Below are positions 6,615 through 16,886 of a stretch of DNA of 64,000 nucleotides, piece after piece. This DNA comes from BRH-c25 sp035627615 (GTDB lineage Bacteria > Bacillota > Clostridia > Lutisporales > Lutisporaceae). The first letter of the stretch is position 1. Every line of letters begins with the position of its first letter. Below the pieces are notes generated by a model. It was not told where the DNA came from. It searched no databases and saw only the letters and a list, made by a program, of their open reading frames with translations. A program made the position numbers and the translations under genes. The DNA lies in the NCBI GenBank assembly GCA_035627615.1, contig DASPLL010000018.1, positions 62,001 to 126,000 of the forward strand, in the 5' to 3' direction.

Positions 6615-9600
6615 ATGAGCTTGAGGATCATATATGGAAGGGCGGGAAGCGGCAAGAGCACCTTCTGCCTTAATGAGATAAAGTCAAGCCTGGAGCAGGG
6701 GCAGGGGAACAGGCATATAATAATTGTTCCGGAGCAATTCTCCTTCCAGGCGGAGAAAAGGCTGATAGCAGCCCTGGGGGCAAGCGGCATAAACGGAGTC
6801 GAGGTCCTGAGCTTCGGAAGATTATCCCACAGAGTTCTCGGAGAAGTCGGTGGGATAGTAAGGAAGCATATAAACCCCGCAGGTAAGAGTATACTTGTGT
6901 ATACCATAATGGAAAGGCTTAAGGATAGCTTGAGGGTGTTTGACAGGGCTGCGGGGCAGAGGGGTTTTGTAAATACCCTGTGCGGAACCTTCAGTGAGTT
7001 CAAAAGATATAATATCACTCCTGAAGCCATAAGCAGCCTTGAAACAGCGGACCTGAACACACAGCTTAAGGACAAACTCCATGACATGGGGCTTATATAC
7101 GAGGATTTTGAGAAGAGACTCCATGATAAATATATTGATTCTGACGACGACCTTGCCTTATTATCTGAAAAGCTTGCACAGCACAAGCTTTTCGGTGCTT
7201 CAGAAATTTGGCTGGACGAATTTTCCGGCTTTACACCACAGGAATATGCTGTAATTGAGAGGCTTTTAGCTCAGGCGGTAAGAGTAAATGTGGCGCTGTG
7301 CACCGATTGCCTCGCAGATAATCCGGAGCTGGAGGAAACAGATGCTTTCCTGCCCGCAAAGGCTGCGGCTGCAAAGCTTAAAAAGCTGGCTGCCCGCATG
7401 GAAGTGAAAATAGAAGCTCCTGCCGCTCTTAAAAGCGATGGGTTGAAATATACTGCTGAGCTGGCATTTCTTGAGGCGAATCTTTATACATATCTGCATG
7501 GGACAAATAAAGACAGCACAAGAGGTCTGAGCCTGTATGAAGCTCCCAATCTGTATGCCGAGGTGGAGAGCACTGCAAGGGATATATTGGGAAAATGCAG
7601 GGAGGAAGGCTTCCGTTACAGTGATATTGCTGTAATAACAGGAGATCTTTCACTTTATGAAAGGATAATAAGGGTAATATTCAAGGAGTACGGGATACCC
7701 TGCTTCATTGACAGGAAAAAGGACATAACGGGGCATCCTCTGGTGCTTCTCGTACTTTCAGCCCTGGAGGTCTTCACAGGTAATTGGTCCTATGAAGCGG
7801 TTTTCAGATGTTTGAAGACGGGTTTGACGGGAATCGGCAGGGCTGATCTGGACCTGCTGGAGAATTATGTTCTGGCAAACGGTATAAAAGGCAGCAGTTG
7901 GATAAAGGATGAGGATTGGAATTACACCCTTGGATATAATCTGGAAAAACCCGGTGCAGGAAAATATGTCCTCGAAATGCTCGAAAGGGTGAATGGGGTG
8001 CGGAGAACGGCAGCAGCACCTCTTTTGAAGCTGTATCAGAAGATAAAAGGGAAAAACACAGGAAAAGAGATATGTACTGCATTGTATGAATTCCTGTGCG
8101 AGCTGGGAGTACCAGAAAGGCTGGAGGAGCTTGTGAAGCACTTTACTGAAGGTGGAGAGCTGGACAGGGCTGATGAGTACAGCCAGGTGTGGAATATACT
8201 TATGGAGCTTATGGATCAGGTGGTTGAAGCTATGGGAGACGAGCCGGTGAAGGTGGAAACCTTCCTGGAGCTTCTCGCTGTAGGCTTCGGAGAGTATAAC
8301 ATAGGACTGATACCCCCTGCCCTTGAGCAGGTGCTTGTAGGAAGCCTCGAACGGTCCAAAAGCCATGATGTGAAAGCCATATACATATTGGGTGCAAATG
8401 ACGGCATATTTCCCGTGCCTTTCAAGCAGGAGGGCATTTTATCGGACAGGGACAGGGAAGCACTTTTAACTCTGGGAGTGGAACTGGCACCCGATACAAG
8501 AGGAAGGACCTTTGAACAGCAGTACATAATATATACCGCACTGACTGCGCCGTCAGAATACCTGAGGCTGAGCTATTGTGCGGCAGATAAGGAAGGAAGG
8601 GCTCTGAGACCTTCAATTATTATAAGCAGGCTTAAAAGGATATTCCCCGGTATCAGTTGTGACAGCGGCATGACACAAATGAACGACCGGAGCAGTGCGG
8701 AAATGTATGTATCATCTCCCGTTCCGACCTTCAATGAACTGGTGGCCGTTATGAGGCAGAGTATGGAGGGTAAATATACCGATCCCCTTTGGAAGAATGT
8801 GCTGGATTGGTATAAAAAGGAGGAAGAATGGCAGGATAAGTATGCCCGTATGCTGGAAGGCTTCAATTATACCAACCAGGTGGAGCTGATACGGCAGGAA
8901 CGGGTAAGGAAGCTTTATGGAAATAATATACAGACAAGTGTATCAAGACTTGAGAGATATTCTTCCTGTCCTTTTTCATATTATGTGGAATACGGACTTA
9001 AGGCAAAGGAAAGACATATATTGAAAATGAATGCTCCTGACATGGGCTCTTTCATGCATACGGTAATAGACAGGTTCTCCAGAAAGGTGAACGAGGGCAG
9101 CATGGGCTGGAGGCAGGTTGAAAAGGGCTGGTGCGCCGAAAAGGTAGCCCTTATAGTCGATGAACTGGTGGAGGATATGGCCGGTACGGTATTTTTAAGC
9201 TCCAGCAGATACAAATACCTTGCGGACAGGCTGAAAAGGGTGCTTACGAGAGCAGTATGGCTTATTGCGGAGCATATAAAAAGGAGCACCTTCGAGCCGG
9301 TGGGCTATGAGCTGGGTTTTGGGGAAGGAGAGAAGCTTCCCGCCATAACCCTGGAGCTGCCCTCGGGAGATACCATGGTCCTGTCCGGGAGGATCGACAG
9401 GATGGACTGCCTGGAGACAGCGGAGGGCAAGTACTTCAGGATAGTGGACTACAAGTCGGGCAGCAAGCAGTTCAGGCTGGCAGACGTCTACTACGGCCTT
9501 CAGCTTCAGTTGATAACCTACCTGGATGCGGCAGGTGAGAGTCTGGGAAAAGAGTCCGGAAAACCGGTGCTGACCGCAGGCATATTGTATTTCAAGCTGG

Positions 9601-10076
9601 ATGACCCTATTGTGCCGGCAGGTAGAGAAGCCTCAGAGGAGGAGATCGAGAAGGCCATCATGAAGGAGCTTAAAATGAAAGGCCTGCTGCTTGCAGATGT
9701 GAAGCTTATAAAGGAGATGGACACCGGTATAGACGGGGATTCCCTCATAATACCTGCCAGGGTGAACAAGGGAGGGGACCTTGGAAGGTCTTCCGCAGCA
9801 ACAGCCGATCAGTTTGATATAATGAAAAGGCATGTAAAGAAGCTGCTTAACAAAATAGGGGAGGAAATGCTCAAAGGGAACATTTCCATAAGTCCTTACA
9901 GAAGGAAAAGGATGACCGCATGCTCATACTGCGGCTATATATCAATATGCCAGTTTGATACCAGGCTCAGAGGTAATCATTACAGGAACCTCCAGGACAA
10001 GAAGGAGGAAGAAGTCTGGGAGCTTATGGGCGGTTTAAAAGCAGAAGGTGGTGATAGCAGTGGATCAGAAGAATAA
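6615..10076 (+). CDS. addB: Helicase-nuclease subunit AddB
   Basis: The AddB subunit of the AddAB double-strand-break-processing complex, which resects DNA ends for RecA. At 1153 residues it has the usual length. A Walker A motif (GRAGSGKST) is at the N-terminus. The C-terminal RecB-like nuclease carries IDRMD and VDYKSG (about residue 946). The four cysteines of the structural [4Fe-4S] cluster are visible: one in YSSCPFSYY (about 785) and three in CSYCGYISIC (about 1101-1110). It is the first gene of a two-gene operon; its 3' end overlaps addA. AGGGGATGA precedes the ATG. The leader carries the double-hairpin element. Confidence 0.96.
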   Translation: MSLRIIYGRAGSGKSTFCLNEIKSSLEQGQGNRHIIIVPEQFSFQAEKRLIAALGASGINGVEVLSFGRLSHRVLGEVGGIVRKHINPAGKSILVYTIMERLKDSLRVFDRAAGQRGFVNTLCGTFSEFKRYNITPEAISSLETADLNTQLKDKLHDMGLIYEDFEKRLHDKYIDSDDDLALLSEKLAQHKLFGASEIWLDEFSGFTPQEYAVIERLLAQAVRVNVALCTDCLADNPELEETDAFLPAKAAAAKLKKLAARMEVKIEAPAALKSDGLKYTAELAFLEANLYTYLHGTNKDSTRGLSLYEAPNLYAEVESTARDILGKCREEGFRYSDIAVITGDLSLYERIIRVIFKEYGIPCFIDRKKDITGHPLVLLVLSALEVFTGNWSYEAVFRCLKTGLTGIGRADLDLLENYVLANGIKGSSWIKDEDWNYTLGYNLEKPGAGKYVLEMLERVNGVRRTAAAPLLKLYQKIKGKNTGKEICTALYEFLCELGVPERLEELVKHFTEGGELDRADEYSQVWNILMELMDQVVEAMGDEPVKVETFLELLAVGFGEYNIGLIPPALEQVLVGSLERSKSHDVKAIYILGANDGIFPVPFKQEGILSDRDREALLTLGVELAPDTRGRTFEQQYIIYTALTAPSEYLRLSYCAADKEGRALRPSIIISRLKRIFPGISCDSGMTQMNDRSSAEMYVSSPVPTFNELVAVMRQSMEGKYTDPLWKNVLDWYKKEEEWQDKYARMLEGFNYTNQVELIRQERVRKLYGNNIQTSVSRLERYSSCPFSYYVEYGLKAKERHILKMNAPDMGSFMHTVIDRFSRKVNEGSMGWRQVEKGWCAEKVALIVDELVEDMAGTVFLSSSRYKYLADRLKRVLTRAVWLIAEHIKRSTFEPVGYELGFGEGEKLPAITLELPSGDTMVLSGRIDRMDCLETAEGKYFRIVDYKSGSKQFRLADVYYGLQLQLITYLDAAGESLGKESGKPVLTAGILYFKLDDPIVPAGREASEEEIEKAIMKELKMKGLLLADVKLIKEMDTGIDGDSLIIPARVNKGGDLGRSSAATADQFDIMKRHVKKLLNKIGEEMLKGNISISPYRRKRMTACSYCGYISICQFDTRLRGNHYRNLQDKKEEEVWELMGGLKAEGGDSSGSEE

Positions 10077-13000
10077 GACAGGAAAATGGACAGCTGAGCA
10101 GGCCAGGGCAATTTCCGAGGACCGCTGCAACCTGCTTGTGGCGGCCGCCGCCGGAGCCGGAAAGACAGCGGTACTGGTTGAAAGGATTATAAGAAAGATC
10201 ACTGATCCTGATGCTCCGGTGGATGTTGACAGGCTGCTGGTAGTTACCTTTACAAATGCTGCGGCTGCTGAGATGAGGGAAAGGATCGGTACAGCCCTGA
10301 GCAAGGTGCTGGAGGCTGCGCAAAGGGATAGCGGGCAATATGTGAAAAACCTTCAAAGACAGCTGGCGCTCCTGGGGAAAGCCAGTATTACAACTATACA
10401 TTCCTTTTGCCTGGAGGTTATAAGGAACAACTTCCATACAATTGACCTGGACCCCGGGTTCAGAATAGCGGATGACACGGAATCGCTGCTGCTTCAGCTG
10501 GAAGCGCTGGAAGAGCTTATTGAGTCGAAATACGAGCCGGAGAACTGCACCGAAGCTTTTTTGAGCCTGGTAGAGTGTTACGGCGGCAACAGGGATGACA
10601 AAAAGCTCCTGGATCTGGTGCTGACTGTCTATGATTTTGTTCAGAGCCATCCATGGCCTGAGGTCTGGCTGAGGGATGCTGTAGATGCGTTTGATCCGGC
10701 TGATGGAATGGACTTCGGAGATACAAAGTGGGCTAAAATACTGATGAAGAGCATATCAATGGAGCTGACCGGGCTTCTGTCTGCCATACAAGCCGCCGTC
10801 GCAGCAGCTGAGAGGGCGGAAGGCCTGTACCCCTATGCGGCTGTTCTTCAGGAAGACAGCCTGAAGGTAAAAGCCATGCTTGCCGCCTGTGGTGAGAAGG
10901 GCAGCTGGGACGGGCTTTATGAGGAGTTCAAAAACCTTGAGTTCACCCGTCTGCCCAGGTGCGGCAAGGAGGTTGATGCTGCAGCCCAGGAGGAAGTCAA
11001 AGGTATAAGGGATGATGTCAAGAGCAGGCTAAATAGGCTGAGAAAAGAGCTGATAAGCTCCAACTCGGGAGAACTGGCCTCCGATCTGAGGCAGCTGCAT
11101 CCTATAATGAATAGTCTCGGCTGTCTTGTACTGGAATTCGCGGAAAAGTACCAGGAAAAGAAAAAGCAGAAGGGCGTAATTGATTTCAACGATCTGGAGC
11201 ATTACTGCCTGAAGGTGCTGACAAACAGGGAAGAGGACGGCAGGGCTTTGCCGACCCAGGCAGCACTGGGACTTAGAGATCGCTTCGAGGAAATATATAT
11301 TGACGAATACCAGGACAGCAACCTTACCCAGGAGGTGATACTCGGTATGGTCTCCAGGGAGGATGCGGGTGAGCCAAATATATTTATGGTAGGCGATGTG
11401 AAGCAGAGTATTTACCGCTTCAGGCAGGCAAAACCCGAGCTTTTCATCAGAAAGCTTAAGGCCTATTCCGGAGCTTCTGAGTCCAAATACAGGAAAATAC
11501 TGCTGAATAAGAACTTCAGAAGCAGGGAGGACATTATAAACGGTGTGAATTACATATTCGGACAGATAATGTCCGAAGGCCTGGGAGATATTGATTATAC
11601 TGAGGAGGAGGCGCTCTATGCCGGAGCTGCCTTTGAGGAGCCGGGGACATCTTCAGACAGCTTCGGAGGCGCAATCGAGCTTCATATAATCGATAACAGG
11701 GAAGCAACGGCGGCAGAAGCGGAAAATGCTGAGGAAAGCGCCGATGAACCGGTTGAAGCCGGATTGGAACCTGATATGGAGGATAAGCCGGATTCAGTGC
11801 AGTGCGAAGCCAGGGTGGCGGCTAAAAGGATAAAGGAGCTGGTGGCGGAGGGCGGCGGTTTCATGGTGTCTGACAAGGAGACGAAGGAGTACAGGCCTGC
11901 CCGCTACAGCGATATAGTGATACTTATGAGGACTACCAGGAACTGGGCGGATGTGTTTGCAGAAGAGCTCAGCCTTCATGGGATCCCTGTATATACCGAT
12001 ACGGGAAGCGGGTATTTCAGAACTATCGAGATATCCACGGTAATGTCCCTGCTGCAGATAATAGACAATCCGCTTCAGGACATCCCGCTGCTGGCAGTTC
12101 TGAGGTCTCCCATAGGGGGCTTTGATGCTGAGGAGCTTATTGACATAAGGCTGTGTGACCGGGAGGTTACATTCTTTGAGGCAATGGTCAAAGCTGCCGC
12201 AATGGACGGAGAACTGGGAGCCAGATCGGCAAGGTTTATCGAAAGGCTTGGCCATTGGAGGGAAAAAGCTCTTTATCTTTCCACTGATGAGCTTATATGG
12301 TACCTGTACAGTGATACGGGATATTTCAGCTTTGTGGGCGCCATGCCCGGCGGAGTCAAGAGGCAGGCCAATCTAAGGATGCTTTTTGATAAGGCAAGCC
12401 AGTATGAGGAGTCCAGCTTCAAGGGGCTTTTCAACTTCGTAAACTTCATAAACAAGCTCAAGGGCAGCCAGGGGGATATGGGAAGCGCCAAAACCCTTGG
12501 AGAGAAGGACGATGTGGTCAGGATAATGAGTATTCATAAAAGCAAAGGACTGGAATTTCCAATAGTATTTGTCTGCGGTACCGGAAAGGGCTTCAACCTC
12601 ACTGATGCCACGAAGGGAATACTGCTGCACCATGACCTTGGAATAGGGCCTGATTTTATAGACCACAGGCGGAGGATATGGTATCCGACCATATTCAAAC
12701 AGGCCTTGAAATACAAGATAAGGCTGGAGAGCCTCTCTGAAGAGATGAGAATATTATATGTGGCCTTTACAAGGGCAAAAGAGAAGCTTATCATAACCGG
12801 AACGGTAAATGATCCCGGGAAAAGCGCTGCAAGGTGGAGAGGCGGCAGCGGGGCAGGATCCCGGAAGGTGCCTGAGTTTGATATATTAAAGGGAAAATGC
12901 TTCATGGACTGGATATGCACTGCTCTTATGCTGCATCCGGCAAAGCCGCTGGCAGAAAAGCTTGGAGCAGAGCCGGCCGCCCTTTATGAGGGAACTGACG

Positions 13001-13836
13001 GCTCCAGGTGGGATATAAGGCTTTGGGACAGGGAAGAGGTTCTAAAGGACATAAGCTTTGAAGAGAATGACAGTAATGAGCTTATAGGCGAAGTAGCCCT
13101 TACTTCTGCAGATGCAGCTGACCATATACATAAAAGACTGATTGACAGGCTGGAATGGAAATACCCCTACTCTGCTTATGAGAAGCTTCCTGTAAAGGTT
13201 ACCGTAACAGAGCTGAAGCGGCTTTTTGAAGCCGAAGCGGCTGAGGAATACAACCTGCAGGCAGTTCCGGGCATAAAAAGGAGGCCCAGGTTCCTGGAGG
13301 AAGCAACAGAAATGACTGCTGCCGAGAAGGGCTCACTGATGCATTTTGTGCTGCAGCACATGGATTTCAGGGGAGATATCTCCGAAGCCGGAATCAGGAA
13401 GCAGATGGAAGGCATGGTCACGGCTGAGCTTCTGACAGAGGTCCAGGTACAGAATGTGAATGTCCGCAAGCTGGTAAGACTGATGCAGTCCGACCTGGGC
13501 AGGAGGATGATAGAAGCTGAAAAGCTGCACAGGGAAGTGCCTTTTACCATGGAAGTGAAATGTTCCGAAGTATTCGGCGGTCTTCCAGTGGATGGCCACG
13601 AGGAAACCATAGTGCTCCAGGGGATAATAGACTGTTACTTTGAAGAAGACGGTAAGCTGGTACTGGTCGATTACAAGACCGATTATGTTTCCGAAGGGGA
13701 GCTTGGACAGATAAAAGAAAAGTACCGGACACAGATCGAGTATTATGCACGGGCTCTTGAGCAGATAGCCGGCAGGGAGATAGGAGATAAGTATATTTAT
13801 CTTTTCTGGAACGGCTCGGTTTTGGAGTATGAGTAA
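10060..13836 (+). CDS. addA: Helicase-nuclease subunit AddA
   Basis: The UvrD-like helicase plus nuclease subunit of AddAB. Helicase motifs appear in order: AAAGAGKTA (Walker A, about residue 30), IDEYQDS (about 416), VGDVKQSIYRFR, LNKNFRS, MSIHKSKGLEFP and YVAFTRAKEKL. The C-terminal nuclease has GSLMHFVLQH, GIIDCY and VDYKTD (about 1203). An acidic low-complexity insert lies near residues 545-585. The frame is open from a GTG at 10048, but that lies inside the ribosome site AAGGTGGTGA; the GTG at 10060 is the likely start. It overlaps addB by 17 bases, implying coupled translation. Its stop lies nine bases from the stop of the convergent FG-GAP-repeat gene, with no obvious terminator between them. 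Confidence 0.96.
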   Translation: MDQKNKTGKWTAEQARAISEDRCNLLVAAAAGAGKTAVLVERIIRKITDPDAPVDVDRLLVVTFTNAAAAEMRERIGTALSKVLEAAQRDSGQYVKNLQRQLALLGKASITTIHSFCLEVIRNNFHTIDLDPGFRIADDTESLLLQLEALEELIESKYEPENCTEAFLSLVECYGGNRDDKKLLDLVLTVYDFVQSHPWPEVWLRDAVDAFDPADGMDFGDTKWAKILMKSISMELTGLLSAIQAAVAAAERAEGLYPYAAVLQEDSLKVKAMLAACGEKGSWDGLYEEFKNLEFTRLPRCGKEVDAAAQEEVKGIRDDVKSRLNRLRKELISSNSGELASDLRQLHPIMNSLGCLVLEFAEKYQEKKKQKGVIDFNDLEHYCLKVLTNREEDGRALPTQAALGLRDRFEEIYIDEYQDSNLTQEVILGMVSREDAGEPNIFMVGDVKQSIYRFRQAKPELFIRKLKAYSGASESKYRKILLNKNFRSREDIINGVNYIFGQIMSEGLGDIDYTEEEALYAGAAFEEPGTSSDSFGGAIELHIIDNREATAAEAENAEESADEPVEAGLEPDMEDKPDSVQCEARVAAKRIKELVAEGGGFMVSDKETKEYRPARYSDIVILMRTTRNWADVFAEELSLHGIPVYTDTGSGYFRTIEISTVMSLLQIIDNPLQDIPLLAVLRSPIGGFDAEELIDIRLCDREVTFFEAMVKAAAMDGELGARSARFIERLGHWREKALYLSTDELIWYLYSDTGYFSFVGAMPGGVKRQANLRMLFDKASQYEESSFKGLFNFVNFINKLKGSQGDMGSAKTLGEKDDVVRIMSIHKSKGLEFPIVFVCGTGKGFNLTDATKGILLHHDLGIGPDFIDHRRRIWYPTIFKQALKYKIRLESLSEEMRILYVAFTRAKEKLIITGTVNDPGKSAARWRGGSGAGSRKVPEFDILKGKCFMDWICTALMLHPAKPLAEKLGAEPAALYEGTDGSRWDIRLWDREEVLKDISFEENDSNELIGEVALTSADAADHIHKRLIDRLEWKYPYSAYEKLPVKVTVTELKRLFEAEAAEEYNLQAVPGIKRRPRFLEEATEMTAAEKGSLMHFVLQHMDFRGDISEAGIRKQMEGMVTAELLTEVQVQNVNVRKLVRLMQSDLGRRMIEAEKLHREVPFTMEVKCSEVFGGLPVDGHEETIVLQGIIDCYFEEDGKLVLVDYKTDYVSEGELGQIKEKYRTQIEYYARALEQIAGREIGDKYIYLFWNGSVLEYE

Positions 13837-13845
13837 AAAAGGGAT

Positions 13846-16800
13846 CTACTCCAATTCACCAATAGTTACTTCGGCAGGTCCGCCATATCTTATGAGCAAG
13901 AAGGAGTTGTCTTCTTGCTTTTTCAGTTTCCACTCCTTACTGTCTGCATATATTCCATCCTTTGAAGAGTATATTCTAAGCTGCTGCAGTCCTCCGTCCA
14001 GGAACCTGACCCTCAACCTTCCCTCTGATGCCCTGACCCTTACAGGAAGATTTGCGCTTTCGATATGCAGCCGGTTCCCGGGGTCGGGAGATGCATATAT
14101 TTTCACATCACGATTCAGGCCAATATACAGGCTGTTTCCCTTCCACATGTAGATATCTGCATTTGTACTCACATGTTCCGCTTTCATACGCTCACCGAAT
14201 TCTACCTTTACTCCGGATACCCTTCTATAAGGACCCTTCAATAAGCCTTTTCCATCCATCTTTACCACAGGCTTCAGTGTAATTTCGAAAGGTTTTGCTT
14301 TCTTTTCCGGACCCGGAAATTTCCTGGGGGCAGGATCGGTTGAAGTATTTCTTACCTCTATATGTGTATTTAATTGAGCCATAAGAGTTTTAGCCATCTG
14401 GTCCTCGCTCATGAAGGCATAATCCCATTTGTCACAAAACCCTTCAAGCTTTTCAGCGACTTTTTCTATTTGCTGAGGATTATTTTCGATGTTGTATTCT
14501 ATATGATAATAATAGCTTACGATAGTTTCCCAATTTCCCGCATAGCTGTCCAGCGCTTTCATATTGCCTATCGAAGCATTGTAAACAAGCATATCGGAGC
14601 GTTCAGTCCCTTTGCACAAATAAAAGGGTATTATCCAGGTGTATTCAGAAGCTGCAGAGGGCTCCACATTTGAACCCGAAGGCTCAAAGCCGGAAATCCA
14701 GCGAAGACCTGACCTATATAAGGCCCATAAGGTTTGTACAGGCTTTTCCTTGTTGATATGCCAGGTGTGCTGGTTGGTCCCCTGTCCGTCCCATTGCAGG
14801 TCATATTGCCTGAAGGCTTGCTTGTGCAGCTCAAGCTCTTTCTTTTCTTCAGCAGCACTTTTATAAAAATGGGAAAAATAGTGAGGTTCAACATTCACAT
14901 AGTGATCCTTTGCATATTCCAATGCTTCAATTAGCTCGCTTCTGTAAGGAAACCACGGTGAATCAATTGCTACAGGCATCTGCCCGTATTCCAGCCTGCC
15001 TACTATCAAGTCGGTATTTCCGTCACCATTTATATCTGCAAATGCCGGTACTGCATTATTTCCATACTTGTAATGAAAATTGCCCAGGTGGTTTTTATCT
15101 TTGCCGTCAAAACACCCGCCATCGGTAAATGCACTGCCGGTGTTTATCAGCTTGTGGATATAGCCGTCACCGGTACCGACGGCAAGATCCCTTCTGCCGT
15201 CTCCATTCAGGTCGGCTATTCTTGGAGATGCATTCAGGCTTAGCTTGATTTTTGTACCCTTATCATCCAGGAGCAGCTTCCCGCCGGCAAATACCAACCT
15301 GTCTTTGGATTGCCTGCCCTTAAAATAAAAAATATGTCCGCTCCTTGTACCAACTACAAGGTCTGCCGTTTTGTCCCCGTCAATATCACCGATGTCAGGG
15401 GCGGATAAGGAATACGAACTCCCGAGGCTCAATGCCGGTTCAAGGTTTTTGAAGCTGAAATTACCGGTATTTTCAAAAAAGCATAAGGCCCCTTTTTCAT
15501 TTCCTGAAACAAGATCCGGGTCACCGTCAAAATCCAGGTCATAGAGGACCGGCGCGGAAAAACGGTCTGCACTGAGCTCTTTTCCATCAGAAGAGAGCAG
15601 CTTTTGCGCTTTATCCAGTACCCAGGCCTTTCCCTTGCTGCGGCCGTGATAATAATAAAAACAGCCGTCCGAGCTTCCCGAAACTATATCCATAACACCA
15701 TCTTTATCGATATCAGCCACATAAGGGTACGCCCTGTACGGAGCACTTATATCGGAAAAGTAGCCCTGGTTTAAAGGATATCTGGATTGCGTCAGCCAAA
15801 GGCCGTTAACTACCGGATGTATGCCCGGGGTGTAAAAGGCCTCACTCTGCTCCAGCTCAAATTCCATTGCTGAATCGGAACCATAATTATACTGGTAGCC
15901 GATGCTTTCATACCGCCTGTTCCATTCATAGGCACCACGGGCCAAGGAGTAGGAGGGTATAAGATTATGCTTTTCAGCCGTATCTATCCACTTCATAATA
16001 GACCTGTCCCTGATAGCTGAAAGCACCTCAAAATGGTTTTGCCAGGCAGCCGCGGGACGGCCGTATGGTCCAAACACCTTTTTCAATGCATAACCGTATT
16101 TCTGTTTTGAAATAAATGTAGCTGCCTCATTGCGGAGCATCTGACCGGCAGCTGAAACGGTATTGTTGAAATAAGGCTGCGACTTTGTTTTGGGCAGCAT
16201 GTCGAAGCCGTTGATATACCAGGTATTCGGAAGCAGTGGATTTGCGAAGAATACATAGCCCTTTCCATACCGGTTCAGAGTGTATAAAGCCAGATCCCCT
16301 GATTTTATAATAGGTGTGGCTTTATCCGGCACCATTCCATATCCGTAGGATTTGTCCTTGAGTTCTCCAATCCTCTTAAAGCCTTTATAATTATCATAAA
16401 AGTCGAGAATGAGCTTCTGGAAGGCAGTTAAATCAGGACGTACAGCGGGTGCATCCAGCTTAGCGGGAAATCCGGCAAGCTTTTTAAACTCCTTTGCACC
16501 TGATAATTCACGGGGCAGCCATTGATACAGGTTATTTTCCAGAAAAACAGCACCCCCGGACCATACATATTCCCGTATATCCTGTTGAAGCTGCCTGCCT
16601 GCCTGAGATCCGACCACTGAAATATCAGGATAGATCAGGTCATATTTATGCAGCTCCACTGTCTTCGCCTGTCCGATATCTATTGCTTCCACAGTGAGAT
16701 TCATTAAAAGAGGCTGTGAATATTGATTGTATATGTCCACCCAGGTCCTGGAGCTTCCTGCATGCAGGACGGCTACGTTTATCCTCTCGAATTTACCGTC

Positions 16801-16884
16801 TTCTGCAGAGAAGAATTCTATCGAAAGAAGGATGACGGCCATGACCAGGAGGATCAGGAATATCCTGTTATACTTCTTTAGCAT
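13846..16884 (-). CDS. Large membrane-anchored FG-GAP/VCBS-repeat protein, last gene of the Dlt-like operon
   Basis: A 1012-residue protein not recognised as a whole. One hydrophobic segment at residues 8-25 suggests an extracytoplasmic protein anchored by its N-terminus. The first part (about 30-220) resembles an amidotransferase/ThuA-like fold only weakly. The middle (about 390-660) holds at least five beta-propeller-type repeats with calcium-loop consensus: DIDKDGVMDIV, DLDFDGDPDLV, DIDGDKTADLV, DLNGDGRRDLA and DINGDGNTDLI. The remaining C-terminal third has no motif I can name with confidence; a deacetylase- or hydrolase-like barrel is possible. It begins two bases after the MBOAT stop, so it belongs to the operon. 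It could be the surface acceptor, a polymer-binding protein or a processing enzyme; this is inference. Confidence 0.7.
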   Translation of the reverse strand: MLKKYNRIFLILLVMAVILLSIEFFSAEDGKFERINVAVLHAGSSRTWVDIYNQYSQPLLMNLTVEAIDIGQAKTVELHKYDLIYPDISVVGSQAGRQLQQDIREYVWSGGAVFLENNLYQWLPRELSGAKEFKKLAGFPAKLDAPAVRPDLTAFQKLILDFYDNYKGFKRIGELKDKSYGYGMVPDKATPIIKSGDLALYTLNRYGKGYVFFANPLLPNTWYINGFDMLPKTKSQPYFNNTVSAAGQMLRNEAATFISKQKYGYALKKVFGPYGRPAAAWQNHFEVLSAIRDRSIMKWIDTAEKHNLIPSYSLARGAYEWNRRYESIGYQYNYGSDSAMEFELEQSEAFYTPGIHPVVNGLWLTQSRYPLNQGYFSDISAPYRAYPYVADIDKDGVMDIVSGSSDGCFYYYHGRSKGKAWVLDKAQKLLSSDGKELSADRFSAPVLYDLDFDGDPDLVSGNEKGALCFFENTGNFSFKNLEPALSLGSSYSLSAPDIGDIDGDKTADLVVGTRSGHIFYFKGRQSKDRLVFAGGKLLLDDKGTKIKLSLNASPRIADLNGDGRRDLAVGTGDGYIHKLINTGSAFTDGGCFDGKDKNHLGNFHYKYGNNAVPAFADINGDGNTDLIVGRLEYGQMPVAIDSPWFPYRSELIEALEYAKDHYVNVEPHYFSHFYKSAAEEKKELELHKQAFRQYDLQWDGQGTNQHTWHINKEKPVQTLWALYRSGLRWISGFEPSGSNVEPSAASEYTWIIPFYLCKGTERSDMLVYNASIGNMKALDSYAGNWETIVSYYYHIEYNIENNPQQIEKVAEKLEGFCDKWDYAFMSEDQMAKTLMAQLNTHIEVRNTSTDPAPRKFPGPEKKAKPFEITLKPVVKMDGKGLLKGPYRRVSGVKVEFGERMKAEHVSTNADIYMWKGNSLYIGLNRDVKIYASPDPGNRLHIESANLPVRVRASEGRLRVRFLDGGLQQLRIYSSKDGIYADSKEWKLKKQEDNSFLLIRYGGPAEVTIGELE

Positions 16885-16886
16885 GC

